DNA from: VRUE01 sp963725085
Lineage (GTDB): Bacteria > Actinomycetota > Thermoleophilia > Solirubrobacterales > 70-9
Length of the DNA stretch: 64,000 bases
Assembly (NCBI GenBank): GCA_963725085.1
Contig: CAVRXM010000005.1
Coordinates: 992,001 to 1,056,000 of the forward strand
Direction: 5' to 3'
In this document: piece after piece, positions 27,401-36,922 of the stretch
How positions within the stretch are numbered: the stretch's first letter is position 1
Layout: every line of letters begins with the position of its first letter
The notes under the pieces: model-generated
Seen by the model: only the letters and a program-made list of their open reading frames with translations
Database searches by the model: none
Told to the model about the DNA's origin: nothing
Position numbers and translations under genes: made by a program

Positions 27401-27525
27401 GACCCCGGTCCCGCCGACCCGGGGCTGCGCGGCCACGGATTTGCCCGAACTACTGCGGTTTCGCGCCGATCTGCCGCCGCGACCGCGCGATCGAGGAGCC
27501 GCGACGAGGAAGAGGAGAGGAGTGA
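24463..27525 (+). CDS. addB: AddB-type exonuclease subunit, PD-(D/E)XK nuclease (many indels)
   Basis: About 1,020 residues when joined; partner of the helicase that follows, for double-strand break end processing. The start MPLNLIHGPPNSGRAGLV is the place of Walker A, but it lacks GK[ST], so no ATPase activity is expected. Later blocks are PVFLYGLDDLTRNQLDLVRA, ARFDHVIVGSLQDGEFPRR and RSPLIDEVRRLL. The nuclease domain has GAIDRVDRDPDGRALVLDYK and LQLQLYMIAVAELWG. Cysteines for the iron-sulfur staple are in FDECSYRWF and CPNYCGFAPIC. More than ten one-base slips interrupt it. The TGA (27,523-27,525) overlaps the ATG of addA by one base. Confidence 0.8.
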
Positions 27526-30500
27526 TGAGCCAGCGGGAGCTGACCCCCGAACAGGAGGCCGCGATCGCCGCCGCCGGCCCGAGGTGCTGGTCGAGGCCGG
27601 CGCCGGGACCGGGAAGACCGGGGTGATGGTCGACCGCTACTGCCGCCTCGTCTGCGACGCGGGGGTCGAGCCCGACGCGATCCTCGCCTTCACCTTCACC
27701 GACAAGGCCGCGGCCGAGCTGCGGCAGCGGATCCGCGCCGCGCTCGAGCTCCGCGCCGACGCCGGCAGCGAGCGCGCCGCGGGAGCTGCTCGCCGGCGTT
27801 CGGCGGCGCCTGGGTGACGACGATCCACGGGTTCTGCAACCGGCTCCTCGCCGGCCACCCCGTTGCCGCCGGGATCGACCCGCGGTTCCGGGTCCTCGAC
27901 GCGCCCGAGGCGGAGCGCGTCGCCGGCGAGGCATTCGACGAGGCGCTCGAGGAGTTCCTCGCCGGGGCTGACGGGGACCGCGAGCGGACCGTGGCCGCCT
28001 ACGAGCTGGCGGGCCTGCGCGGGATGGTGATCGCGGTCCACGAGGAGCTCCGCAGCCGCGGCCACCCTCTGCCGACGCTCCCCGAGCCCGCAGTAGGAAA
28101 TCCGGCCGCCGCCGTGCGGGCGCGGCCGAGGCGCTGCGGCGGCGATCGCGGACCTGAAGCCCGCGGCCCGGGTCGCGAGATGCCGAGCGGGCGCCCGAGC
28201 TCACGCGGGCGTCCTCGGAGCCCCCGGACCTGAGATCTGGACGGCGCTCTGCGGACGAAGAGGGCGGCGAGGCCCTCAGCGCCTACCGGGAGGCGATCGA
28301 GGCGGCGTCGCCGGGTCGCGGAGGCCGGCGAGGGCGGGCTCGTCTACCGTCACGTCGGAGAACTCCTGGTCGAGTTCTCCGAGCGCTTCCCGGCGGCGAA
28401 GGAACGGCGGTCGGGGATCGACTTCGAGGACCTGCAGATGCTCGCCGTCGACCTGCTCGAGCGGGACGAGATCGGGGCCGATTACCAGCACCGCTTCTCC
28501 CACATCCTCGTCGACGAGTTCCAGGACACGAACCGGCTCCAGCTGCGCCTCATCGAGGCGCTGCGTGGCCCCGCAACCAGGCTGATGGTCGTCGGCGACG
28601 AGCTCCAGTCGATCTATGGCTTCCGCCATGCCGACCTCGAGGTGTTCCGCGAGCACCGCCGCGGCGCCGAGGAGGCGCGGGACGGCGGAGGTGATGGAGC
28701 TGAGCGGCAACTTCCGCTCCCGCCCTGAGCTGATCGGGGCCGTGAACAAGATCGGCCGGGGCCTGTTCGGGGACGGCTACCGGCCGCTGCGGGTCGGGGC
28801 GGAGCCCGCGGCGAAGGAGCCGCCCGGCGGCGGCGGGCCCGCGGTCGAGATGCTGCTGACCGCCGACGGCAAGCGCTGGAAGAAGGACCGGGCGATCGAC
28901 CTGCAGCCGGCGACCGACGCACGACTCCGCCGACCAGCTCGCCGAGGCCCGGTTCCTGGCGGCCAGGCTTCGCGAGCTCGTCGAGGGCGGCGTCGAGCGC
29001 GGCAAGATGGTCGTCCTGCTGCGCGCGTTCACCCACCTCGATGCCTACGAGGACTCGCTCGAACGCGCCGGCCTTCGCCCCTACACCGTGGGCGGGCAGG
29101 GCTACTGGTCCCACCAGCAGGTGGGCGACGTCTGCGCGCTGCTGGCGACGATCGCCAACCCGCTCGACGACGAGAGGCTGTTCGGGGCGCTGGCCTCGCC
29201 GGCCTGCGGGGCCGCGCCGGACACCCTCTGGCTCCTGCGCCGGGCGGCCGGCGGCGGCCGCCACATCTGGCCCGTCCTCGAGCGCGTTGCCGGGGTCGGC
29301 GAGGCCGAGCCGAGCGACCCCGAGCGGCTCGAGCGGATCCCGCCCGCGGAGCGGGAGCTGCTGCGCGAATTCGCCCAGCGGATCGTCGGCCTGCGCTCGC
29401 GGAGTACGCGGCTCGGCCTCTCGCGACCTGATCGACGCCGTCGTCACCGAGACGGGGTACGACCTCGCGATTCTCACCCGGCCGGCGGGCGAGGCCCGGT
29501 TCGCGAACGTCCGCAAGCTGATGCGGATCGCCGCCGAGTTCGAGGCCCAGAGGGTCGCGATCTCCGCGGCCTGCTCGAGTTCCTGGCGGTCCGCGCCGAC
29601 GCCGATGCCGACGCCGGCGCCGCGACCGCGGTCGAGGGCCACGACGGGGTGCGGATCATGACCGTCCACGGCGCCAAGGGGCTCGAGTTCGGCGTCGTCG
29701 CGGTGCCGATGCTCGGGCGCCGCCTGCTCGCCGGCAGGCTGCCGGTCCTCGCCCTCGGCCGCGGCGCGGAGCCCGACGGTCGGCCTCCAGCTTCGCCGCC
29801 TCGGCGCACCGTCGGATGAATCTCTTCCGCTACCGGGATCTGTGCGACGACCTGCAGGAGCGGGGCGCCGAGGAGGAGCTGCGCCTTTTCCACGTCGCCG
29901 CGACCCGGGCGCGCCAGCGGCTGATCCTGAGCGGCGTCGTCGAGCCGAAGGCGAAGGCGCCCCGGCCGGGGACCCCGGTGGTCGAGCGGATCGTCGAGGC
30001 GTTGGGCGTTGGCAGGGAGGCCGACTCGACGGTCACCGGTTCCCGCCGCCCCGCCCCGCGAGGGCCTCGACGCCTCATTCGGCGCCTCGGAGATCGCCGT
30101 CCGGGTGAACCTCCCCTCCCCCGAGCAGGCGCGACTGCTGAGCGCGACGGCGGCGGCGCCCGGCGCATCGGCGGAGCCACCGCAGGGGCCGGCCCCCCTG
30201 CTCGAGCGCCGCCCCCCCGTCGTCCCCCGGCGGCCGCTCTCCTACACCGCGATCTCGGCCTTCGGTGAATGCCCGTATCGCTTCTACATGGAACGCGTGC
30301 TCGGGATCGGCGGGCGGGCGGGCGACGGCTCGCGCATGCCCGTGCCCGAGAGCGACGACGGCGAGCGGTCGGGCAGCCGGCGCGAGCAGGCGAGCGCCCG
30401 CGGCGCGGCGGTCCACACCCTGCTCGAGTGGAGCCAGGCGAACGGCTGGGCGGAGCCGGAGCCGGACCTGGCCGGCGCCCACGCGATCGCCGCCGGTCTC

Positions 30501-31040
30501 GAACGCGATGGCGGCGGCGCGGAGGAGCTGATCTCAGCCGTCCGCGCCTGGCTCGGGTCGGGGCTATTCCGCGACCGGGTCGCCGCGGGGAGCGCGGTCA
30601 GGGCGGAGGTGCCGCTCCTGCTCGGCGTCTCGAGCTCGGTCCTGCGCGGGTCGATCGACCTCCTCGTCGAGCGCGACGGGGCGGCGCCGCTCGTGATCGA
30701 CTACAAGACCGACCGCCTCGCGGGCTCGACCCCCGCCTCCCATGCCGGCCGCTACGAGATCCAGCGCTCGATCTACGCGCTCGCGGTGGCGGAGGCCCTG
30801 GGCACGCCGGAGGTCGAGGTCGCCTACGTCTTTCTCGAGCGCCCGGAGGACCCGGTCCTGACCCTGCTCGACCGGGACGCCATGGATGCCGGCCGGGCCC
30901 GGATCGCCGCCGAGGTGGAGCGGATCGCGGCCGGCGAGTTCCCCCCCGCCCCGGCCGCCACCCGCAGCTGGGACCTCTGCCGCGGCTGCCCCGCACTCGG
31001 GGGGCTCTGCTCGGGCCCGCGCGGCGCCACGCCCGAGTGA
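27525..31040 (+). CDS. addA: AddA-type UvrD-like helicase/nuclease (many indels)
   Basis: About 1,170 residues when joined. Motifs in order: Walker A EAGAGTGKTGVMVDRY, motif Ia AFTFTDKAAAELRQRI, TTIHGFCNRLL, motif II VDEFQDTNRLQLR, motif III VVGDELQSIYGFRHADLE, motif IV SGNFRSRPELIGA, motif V MTVHGAKGLEFGVVAVP, motif VI HVAATRARQRLILSG. The C-terminal nuclease has SYTAISAFGECPYRF, LVIDYKTDRLAG, RYEIQRSIYALAVAEALG and the closing cysteines CRGCPALGGLC. The helicase unwinds and the nuclease degrades broken ends with AddB. Several slips occur between 27,580 and 30,060; from 30,070 on the frame is clean. Confidence 0.85.
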
Positions 31041-31103
31041 TCCGGCCGATTTCCGCATTCTGCAAAGGTCATGGGGGATGACCGACCATTTCCATCGATC
31101 CTG

Positions 31104-31565
31104 ATGACCCCGACTCTGTTCGGATGGGCGGGAGGAGCCGAGGCGTTCGAGCGCCTGATCGACGCCTTCTACGACCGGGTCGAGGCCGACGACCTGCTCA
31201 GCGGGCTCTTCCCCGGCGGGGTCTCCGAGAAGCACCGCGACCACGTCATCGCCTGGTGGGTCGAGGTCTTCGGCGGCCCGCCGCGCTACACCGAGGAGCT
31301 CGGCGGCTACGAGCAGATGCTGGCCAAGCACCGCGACCTCGGGATCAGCGCCGAGCAGCGGTTCCGGTTCGCGTCGCTGATGAGCCTCGCCGCCGACGAC
31401 GCCGGCCTGCCCGACGACCCCGAGTTCCGCTCGGCCCTCGTCGCCTACCTCGAGTGGGGCACGCGCCTCGCGATGCACAACTCCCAGCCCGATGCCGAGG
31501 TCGCCGAGCACGCCCCGGTGCCGCGCTGGGGCTGGGGCGAGGCGCCGCCCTACGAGCCGTCCTGA
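31104..31565 (+). CDS. Truncated hemoglobin, group II
   Basis: A 153-residue globin from ATG 31104 (an in-frame ATG at 31071 would add 11 residues; neither has a strong ribosome-binding site). Family blocks are TLFGWAGGAEAFERLIDAFY, FPGGVSEKHRDHVIAWW, VFGGPPRYTEELGGYEQML and AKHRDLGISAEQRFRF, with the proximal His in KHRD and a conserved Trp (EWGTRLA region). Binds heme; oxygen or nitric oxide handling in the cytoplasm is known for relatives. It follows addA and may be read through from it. Confidence 0.9.
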   Translation: MTPTLFGWAGGAEAFERLIDAFYDRVEADDLLSGLFPGGVSEKHRDHVIAWWVEVFGGPPRYTEELGGYEQMLAKHRDLGISAEQRFRFASLMSLAADDAGLPDDPEFRSALVAYLEWGTRLAMHNSQPDAEVAEHAPVPRWGWGEAPPYEPS

Positions 31566-31571
31566 GCGATC

Positions 31572-32138
31572 TCAGGCCGGCTCGTAGGTGTTGACGGTCA
31601 CCCCGGTCTCGAACGCGGTGCTGCCAACGAGCTTGAACGCGTGCTTGCCGCGGTCATCCGGGAACGGCCGTTTGCCGCCGCCGATCATCAGCGGGAAGAC
31701 CATCAGGCGCAGCTCGTCGACGAGCTCGTTCTCGATCAGCGACCTGACCAGCGTCGCGCTGCCGGCGACCAGGATCGGGCCGCCGTCGGCCGCCTTCAGC
31801 TCGCGGATCCCCTCGACGTGGGAATCGGCCGGGATCACGGTCGAGTTCTCCCACTCGAGCGGGTCCGAGAGGGTCGAGGTCACGACGTACTTGGGCATCG
31901 AGTTGATCTTTTCCGCGAACGGGCCCTCGCGTTGCGGCCAGGCGGCGGCGAAACCTTCGTAGGTCACCCTGCCGAGCAGGTGGGACTCGGCTTCGATCGT
32001 CTCGTTGAGCTTGAACTCCTGCTGCTCGGGGCCCATGTGCTCGAAGACCCAGCCCGAGTGGGGATGGATCTTCTCCCCACCCGGGTCCTCGATCACGCCG
32101 TCGAGGGTCATGAACTCGGTGACGATCAGCCTCGCCAT
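31572..32138 (-). CDS. RibD C-terminal/DHFR-like reductase
   Basis: A 188-residue protein of the dihydrofolate-reductase-like RibD C-terminal family: MARLIVTEFMTLDGVIEDPG, LLGRVTYEGFAAAWP, KYVVTSTLSDPLEW, GPILVAGSATLVRSLI and VFPLMIGGGKRPFP. ATG 32138-32136 is preceded by GGGGAGG. An NAD(P)H-dependent reductase of unknown substrate. It starts 5 bp after the MMPL gene ends, so it is part of that operon and may be under the same MarR control. Confidence 0.88.
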   Translation of the reverse strand: MARLIVTEFMTLDGVIEDPGGEKIHPHSGWVFEHMGPEQQEFKLNETIEAESHLLGRVTYEGFAAAWPQREGPFAEKINSMPKYVVTSTLSDPLEWENSTVIPADSHVEGIRELKAADGGPILVAGSATLVRSLIENELVDELRLMVFPLMIGGGKRPFPDDRGKHAFKLVGSTAFETGVTVNTYEPA

Positions 32139-32143
32139 CGCTT

Positions 32144-34285
32144 CTACCTCCCCTCGGCGGTCGCGACCCGCTCGACGTCGAGCTGGGGCAGCCGACGCTC
32201 GAGCCAGTCGGGGATCCACCAGTTGCGGGGGCCGAGCAGCTGCATCACCGCCGGCACCAGCACCATCCGGACGACCGTGGCGTCGAAGAAGATCGCCGCG
32301 GCGAGCCCGATCCCGAACAGCTTCAGGAACACTTCCGGCGAGGCGACGAAGGCGAGGAAGACGACGACCATGATCGCCGCCGCAGCGGTGATCACGCGGG
32401 CCGTCTTCGCGAGGCCGTCGGCCACCGCCCGGCGGGTGTTGCCGTCCTTCAGATACTCCTCGCGGATCCGCGAGATCAGGAAGACCTCGTAGTCCATCGA
32501 GAGCCCGAACAGGATCGCGAACATCATCACCGGCATGAATGGGGCTACCGGCACCTCGTGGTCGATCCCGATCAGGTTCCCGACCGCACCGCCCTGGGCG
32601 ACGAGGGTCATCACCCCGTAGGCGGCCGATACCGAGAGCAGGTTCATCACCGCCGCCTTGAGCGAGATCAGCGGCGAGTGGAACGCGATCAGCAGCAGCA
32701 GGAACGAGAGCCCGACGACGCCGGCGATGAACAGCGGCATGCGGTCGACGATGTAGACGCTCTGGTCCTCGAGCGCCGCCGTCACGCCGCCGATCTCGGC
32801 GGTGACGCCGGTCCCGCCGAGCTCTTCCGGCACGACGGTCCCGCGCAGGTGCTTGACGAGGTCGCGGGTCGCCGCGGCCTGCGGCGAGGTCGTCGGGATC
32901 ACCGTGATCAGGGCCGCGTCGCCGGCTTCGTTGAAGCGCGGGGCGGGGACATAGGCGACACCTTCTTCTCCGCGGATCCGGCTGACGAGCGCGTTGACGT
33001 CACCCTTCGAGCTCGGTCCCGGCATTTCGGCCGCGATCACCAGCGGGCCGTTGGTCCCCGGGCCGAACCCTTCGGAGATCAGGTCGTAGGCCTTGCGGGT
33101 CATCGTGCTCGGCGGGTCGTTGCCGGCGTCGGGGAACCCGAGCCGCATCCCGAGCGCCGGAGCGGCGAGCGCGAGGAGCAGCGCCGTCGAGGCGATCGCC
33201 GCCGTCCACGGCCGCTTCTGGACCGCGTGGCTCCAGCGCCAGGCCAGCGATTCCTCGCTGCCTTCGGTCTTCTGGGCGCGGCCGAGGAACGGGATCCGCA
33301 GCCGGTCGACGCGTGGGCCGAGGTAGGAGAGCAGGGCCGGCAACAGGGTGATCGAGGCGATCATCACCACCAGCACCGCCATCGAGGCCGAGAGCGCGAC
33401 CCCGTACATGTAGGAGAGGCCGGTCAGGAACAGGCCGAGGACCGCGATCACGACGGTGGAGCCGGCGATGATCACGCTGCGGCCGGCGGTGGTGACTGCC
33501 TCGACGACGGAGTCGTGGCGGCTCTTGCCGGCATGGAGCGCTGCCCGGAACCGGGTCAACACCAGCAGCGAGTAATCGATCCCGACCCCGATCCCGATCA
33601 AGCCGGAGACGGCCGTCGTCCAGTCGGGGACGTCGATGACATTGGCGAGCAGCAGGATCAGACCGCCGGAGGTGATGCTGACGCCGACCAGCGCGATCGC
33701 GAGCGGCAGGCCGACCGCGACGAGCGAGCCGAACGCGATCAGGAGGACTATCGCCGCGGCGATGAACCCGATCCCCTCCGGGCTCGCCCCTTCCTGGGCG
33801 CGGTAGATCGGGTCGCCGCCGAGCTGGATTTCGAGGCCGTCGCCGCTGTTCTTTTCGGCGGCGTCGACGAGCTGTTCGCCCTGTTCCTTCGTCATCTCCC
33901 AGCCGGGGACGGTCATCGGCAGCGTCGTCGTCGCGATCTTGCCGTCCTTGGAGACGCGGGTCGCGCCCGCCGGGCCGATGTTCTCGACCTTTTCGGCTTC
34001 GGCGAGGAACCTGTCGACGCGCCTGGTGGCGGCCGGGCTCTGGGCGCCGTCCGGAGCCTTCCAGACGACGTAGACTTCCTGGCCGGTGTAGCCGCCGAAC
34101 TTTCGTTCAGTCAGGTCGCTTGCCGCCTTCGACTCCGAGCCGGGGGTGTTGTAGTCGGCTTCGTACTCGCCCTTGAGCGCCGAGCCGAGGCCGATCAGAA
34201 CGACCAGGGCGCCGATCCAGGCGAGCACCACCGTGCCGCGTCGGCGATAGGAGAAGTCTGCGAGGCGAGTGAGGTGACGGGTCAT
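32144..34285 (-). CDS. MMPL-family RND transporter
   Basis: A 713-residue MMPL/HAE2 family transporter with twelve expected helices in two halves. The first half has FSYRRRGTVVLAWIGALVVL and IGIGVGIDYSLLVLTRFR; the second has FMPVMMFAILFGLSMDYEVF and SRIREEYLKDGNTRRAVADG. The Asp-Tyr pairs in GIDYS and SMDYEV are the proton-relay residues of the family. Members export lipids or drugs. ATG 34285-34283 follows AAAGGACA; the upstream in-frame ATG is less likely. It is divergent from a marR gene, with palindromes in between, so drug- or lipid-responsive repression is inferred. Confidence 0.92.
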   Translation of the reverse strand: MTRHLTRLADFSYRRRGTVVLAWIGALVVLIGLGSALKGEYEADYNTPGSESKAASDLTERKFGGYTGQEVYVVWKAPDGAQSPAATRRVDRFLAEAEKVENIGPAGATRVSKDGKIATTTLPMTVPGWEMTKEQGEQLVDAAEKNSGDGLEIQLGGDPIYRAQEGASPEGIGFIAAAIVLLIAFGSLVAVGLPLAIALVGVSITSGGLILLLANVIDVPDWTTAVSGLIGIGVGIDYSLLVLTRFRAALHAGKSRHDSVVEAVTTAGRSVIIAGSTVVIAVLGLFLTGLSYMYGVALSASMAVLVVMIASITLLPALLSYLGPRVDRLRIPFLGRAQKTEGSEESLAWRWSHAVQKRPWTAAIASTALLLALAAPALGMRLGFPDAGNDPPSTMTRKAYDLISEGFGPGTNGPLVIAAEMPGPSSKGDVNALVSRIRGEEGVAYVPAPRFNEAGDAALITVIPTTSPQAAATRDLVKHLRGTVVPEELGGTGVTAEIGGVTAALEDQSVYIVDRMPLFIAGVVGLSFLLLLIAFHSPLISLKAAVMNLLSVSAAYGVMTLVAQGGAVGNLIGIDHEVPVAPFMPVMMFAILFGLSMDYEVFLISRIREEYLKDGNTRRAVADGLAKTARVITAAAAIMVVVFLAFVASPEVFLKLFGIGLAAAIFFDATVVRMVLVPAVMQLLGPRNWWIPDWLERRLPQLDVERVATAEGR

Positions 34286-34307
34286 GCACTCTGTCCTTTC
34301 AAAGGGT

Positions 34308-34364
34308 GTGAAGTCCTTCACGGAAGAAACGATGTATACCAATAATGATTAGGCGATGTAATCA
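34308..34364. promoter_or_regulatory. Two palindromes between mmpL and marR (putative MarR operators)
   Basis: GTGAAGTCCTTCAC (34,308-34,321) is an inverted repeat with 6-bp arms and a 2-base centre. TGATTAGGCGATGTAATCA (34,346-34,364) has 6-bp arms and a 7-base centre, in a local AT-rich stretch. A partial third half-site TGTAATC follows at 34,371. Location between the divergent pump and regulator genes supports an operator role. Confidence 0.55.
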
Positions 34365-34385
34365 ACTCGGTGTAATCTTCGTCAC

Positions 34386-34877
34386 ATGGGCAGCGCGCCG
34401 CTCGACGGCGACCGGGCTCCGTCCTCGGTCGCGTTCCTCCTCTCCCAGGTCGGGATCCTCGCCTCACAGCGCTTTGCAGCGCGGATCGCCGAGGTCGGCC
34501 TGCACCCACCCCAGTTCCGGGTGATGAACGTGATCGATGCGGCCGAGGGCTGCTCCCAGCAGGCGATCGCCGAGGCGATCGGGGCGCCGCCGAGCCGGAT
34601 GGTGGCGATCGTCGACGAGCTCGAACAGGCAGGACTGGTCGAGCGCCGGCCCCACCCGAGCGACCGGCGGGTCCGCTGCCTCCATCTGACCGCGGCGGGC
34701 CGCAGGAAGCTCGGCCGCGGCCGCAAGATCGCCGGCGAGCACGAAGAGGAACTGATGCGGGGCCTGAGCCCCGCCGACCGCAAGCGGCTCGCCGACCTCC
34801 TGCGCCACGTCGTCGACGAGCAGGGAATCGGCAGCGGGGTCCATCCCGGGCTCAGCGAGTCCGGGAGCGGCCGTTAG
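34386..34877 (+). CDS. MarR-family transcriptional regulator
   Basis: A 163-residue winged-helix regulator. VAFLLSQVGILASQRFAARI is the dimer helix, CSQQAIAEAIGAPPSRMVAI the recognition helix-turn-helix and VERRPHPSDRRVRCLHLTAA the wing with the conserved Asp-Arg pair. Members repress neighbouring transport genes and leave DNA on ligand binding. It is divergent from the mmpL operon and ends in TTAG shared with the convergent xseB stop (34,874-34,877). No clear ribosome-binding site, so it may be leaderless. Confidence 0.9.
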   Translation: MGSAPLDGDRAPSSVAFLLSQVGILASQRFAARIAEVGLHPPQFRVMNVIDAAEGCSQQAIAEAIGAPPSRMVAIVDELEQAGLVERRPHPSDRRVRCLHLTAAGRRKLGRGRKIAGEHEEELMRGLSPADRKRLADLLRHVVDEQGIGSGVHPGLSESGSGR

Positions 34878-35098
34878 TCGGACTCGGCCGGCGGCTCGAG
34901 CTTCGCCGCCAGCTCGTCGAGGCGGAGCTCCTTCAGCCCCTCGCCGACGGCGTCGAGCTCCTCGGCGCAGTAACCGACCAGATCGCGGCCCTCGCGGCAG
35001 AGCTCGAGCGTCTCCCGCAGGCCCGCCTGTCCGGAGTCGAGCCGGTCGATGATCTCCTCGAGGCGCTCGACCGCGCCCTCGTACGAATCAGGCTTCAC
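34874..35098 (-). CDS. xseB: Exodeoxyribonuclease VII small subunit
   Basis: A 74-residue XseB from GTG 35098: KPDSYEGAVERLEEIIDRLD, SGQAGLRETLELCREG, and LDEL near the end, the normal family pattern and length. A longer frame from ATG 35155 exists and would overlap xseA by 20 bp, but it adds a tail unlike the family. With XseA it forms exonuclease VII, which degrades single-stranded DNA. Third gene of the hxlR-xseA-xseB operon. Confidence 0.88.
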   Translation of the reverse strand: MKPDSYEGAVERLEEIIDRLDSGQAGLRETLELCREGRDLVGYCAEELDAVGEGLKELRLDELAAKLEPPAESD

Positions 35099-35135
35099 GG
35101 TCTCTCGCTCGCTTGAAGACAATTTCGCGCTTCGC

Positions 35136-36519
35136 TCATTCGCGTTCGTCATCACCGGTGATCTCGCTCATTCGCTCCGCGCTCAGGCCGCGTCCGCCGC
35201 GGGCGGGTCGCACCTGCAGCTGGCCATCGGCGAAGCGGAGGTTAATCCGATCCTCGGCGCGTGCGGCCTCGGCGCTCGTCAGCGGCTCGCCGTCGGAGCT
35301 CTCGGCCAGCACGTAGCCGCGCTCCAGGGTGCGCTCGGGCTCGTGCGCCCGGAGCGCGACCTCGATCCTCTTCAGCGCCTCGCGACGACCCCCGAGTTCG
35401 GCGCCGGCCGCCCGGCGCCGCGCCCGCTCGAGGACGACGACGGCGATCCGGCGCTGGAACGAGCAGCGCTCGGCGAGGCCGCGTTCGGAGGCGGCCCGGA
35501 TCTCGCGCGTCCGCTGGTTCAGGGAGACCCGCTCACGCCGCAGCGCCCGGGCCGGGCCGCGGGCGAGCGCCGCCAGGTGCCTGGCGCGGGCTCCCACCGC
35601 CCCGTCGGCGCCGCGCCGCAGTGACGCGGCCGAGCGCTCGAGGCCGCGGCGCGCGTCGAGGCAGTCGAGTGGCACAGCCGCCTCGGCGGCGTGGGTCGGG
35701 GTCGAGCAGGCGACGGCGGCGACATCGTCGATCAGGGTCGAGTCGCGCTCGTGGCCGACGGCGCTGATCACCGGCACCCGCAGCAGGGCGACGGTGCGGC
35801 AGAGGGTCTCGTCGCAGAACGCCCAGAGGTCGGCGAGGCTGCCGCCGCCGCGGGTGACGACGATCGCCTCGACCTCGGGGCGGGCTGCCAGATCGCGGAT
35901 GGCGTCGCCGATCGCGGGCGCGGCGCGGCGGTCCTGGACGGGCGCGAAGGCCCAGACCACGGTCCCCTCCCAGCCGCGGCGGCGGAGCCCGGCGAGGAGG
36001 TCGCGGCGGGCGGCGCCGCGCTCGGCAGTGACGACGCCGAGCGTTCTCGGCAGCAGCGGCCGCGCCAGTTGCTTCTGGAGCTCGAACAGGCCCTCGGCCC
36101 GAAGCTGCTTGCGGAGCGCCTCGAGGCGGGCGAGCAGGTCCCCCTCCCCCGCCAGCCGCACGTGGGTCGCGCGGAACGAGAAGCTCGGGCGAGGCCTGGG
36201 CGCCGCCCGGGTAATAGTCAGGCCCGCCGGCGATCACTACTTCGACCCCATCGCGCAGGCCGTCCTCCGGCAGGCCCGCCCGCTCGAGGTCGTCGAGCCA
36301 AATCGCGCAGGGGACCGCGCCCTCGGCGTCGCGCAGCTCGAAGTAGGCCTGGACCCTGCTGCGGCTGACCCCGGTCACCTCGCCGACGAGCCTCACCCGC
36401 GCCCGACGGCGGAGCTCTTCCTGCAGCTTGCGGGCATAGCGGCCGACCGCGAACGGGCCCGGCAGCTCCGGCTCCTGGGTCTCCGATTTCTGCGGCGCGG
36501 GCCTGCCCGCGTCCGTCAT
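35136..36519 (-). CDS. xseA: Exodeoxyribonuclease VII large subunit (one frameshift)
   Basis: About 460 residues. The N-terminal OB domain is RVRLVGEVTGVSRSRVQAYF and CAIWLDDLERAGL; then PDYYPGG, and after a slip near 36,190 the catalytic domain LEALRKQLRAEGLFE, LGVVTAERGAARRDLL, VVTRGGGSLADLWAFCDE and VISAVGHERDSTLIDDVA, ending GYVLAESSDGEPL and MSEITGDDERE. ATG 36519-36517 overlaps the TGA of hxlR (ATGA). Since XseA is normally kept, a sequence error is likely. Confidence 0.9.
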
Positions 36520-36854
36520 CCGGCCCGCTTCCAGCGGCGTGCCCAGGTTCGGAGCTCGTCGATCGCCGGCCCGAGTTCGGTGCCGGCGGCGGTCAGCGAG
36601 TAGGTGACCCTGACGGGCGTTCCCGGCTCGACGTCGCGTTCGACGAGTCCCTCTTCCTCGAGCTCGCGGAGGCGGCGCGATAGGAGCCGGTCGGAGAGAC
36701 CGGGCACCGCCTTGACCAGCTCGCCGAAGCGTTGCGGCCGTTCGGCGAGGACACAGACGATCGCCCCGGTCCATCGCTTGCCGATCAGCTCGATCGCGGC
36801 ATGGAAATGCGGGCAGACCCCGGCGGGCCCCTCTGTGGCGCGTGTCGCCTCCAC
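36516..36854 (-). CDS. HxlR-family transcriptional regulator
   Basis: A 112-residue HxlR regulator from GTG 36854, preceded by GGAAGG. CPHFHAAIELIGKRWTGAIV, RFGELVKAVPGLSDRLLSRR and LRELEEEGLVERDV are the winged-helix core; the N-terminal Cys is the residue that senses oxidants or electrophiles in several relatives (YodB, HypR). First gene of an operon with xseA and xseB. The palindrome at 36,867-36,881 just upstream suggests autoregulation. Confidence 0.88.
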   Translation of the reverse strand: MEATRATEGPAGVCPHFHAAIELIGKRWTGAIVCVLAERPQRFGELVKAVPGLSDRLLSRRLRELEEEGLVERDVEPGTPVRVTYSLTAAGTELGPAIDELRTWARRWKRAG

Positions 36855-36866
36855 CTCGCCTTCCAG

Positions 36867-36881
36867 CTTACTGAACGTAAG
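36867..36881. promoter_or_regulatory. Palindrome upstream of hxlR (putative operator)
   Basis: CTTACTGAACGTAAG: 5-bp arms with a 5-base centre, 12 bp upstream of the hxlR start and 41 bp upstream of the divergent protease gene. HxlR-family sites often have TTAC/GTAA-type arms, so binding by the adjacent regulator is plausible and could affect both directions. Confidence 0.5.
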
Positions 36882-36922
36882 TGACGGGCCTTGACGGTCC
36901 CTGCGCCTGGTTGGATTTAGCC

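Noticed and set aside
10690..30060. Programmed frameshifting as the cause of split genes
   Set aside because: Slips are too many, at unrelated sequences, and need both insertions and deletions; no common slippery site with a downstream structure was seen.
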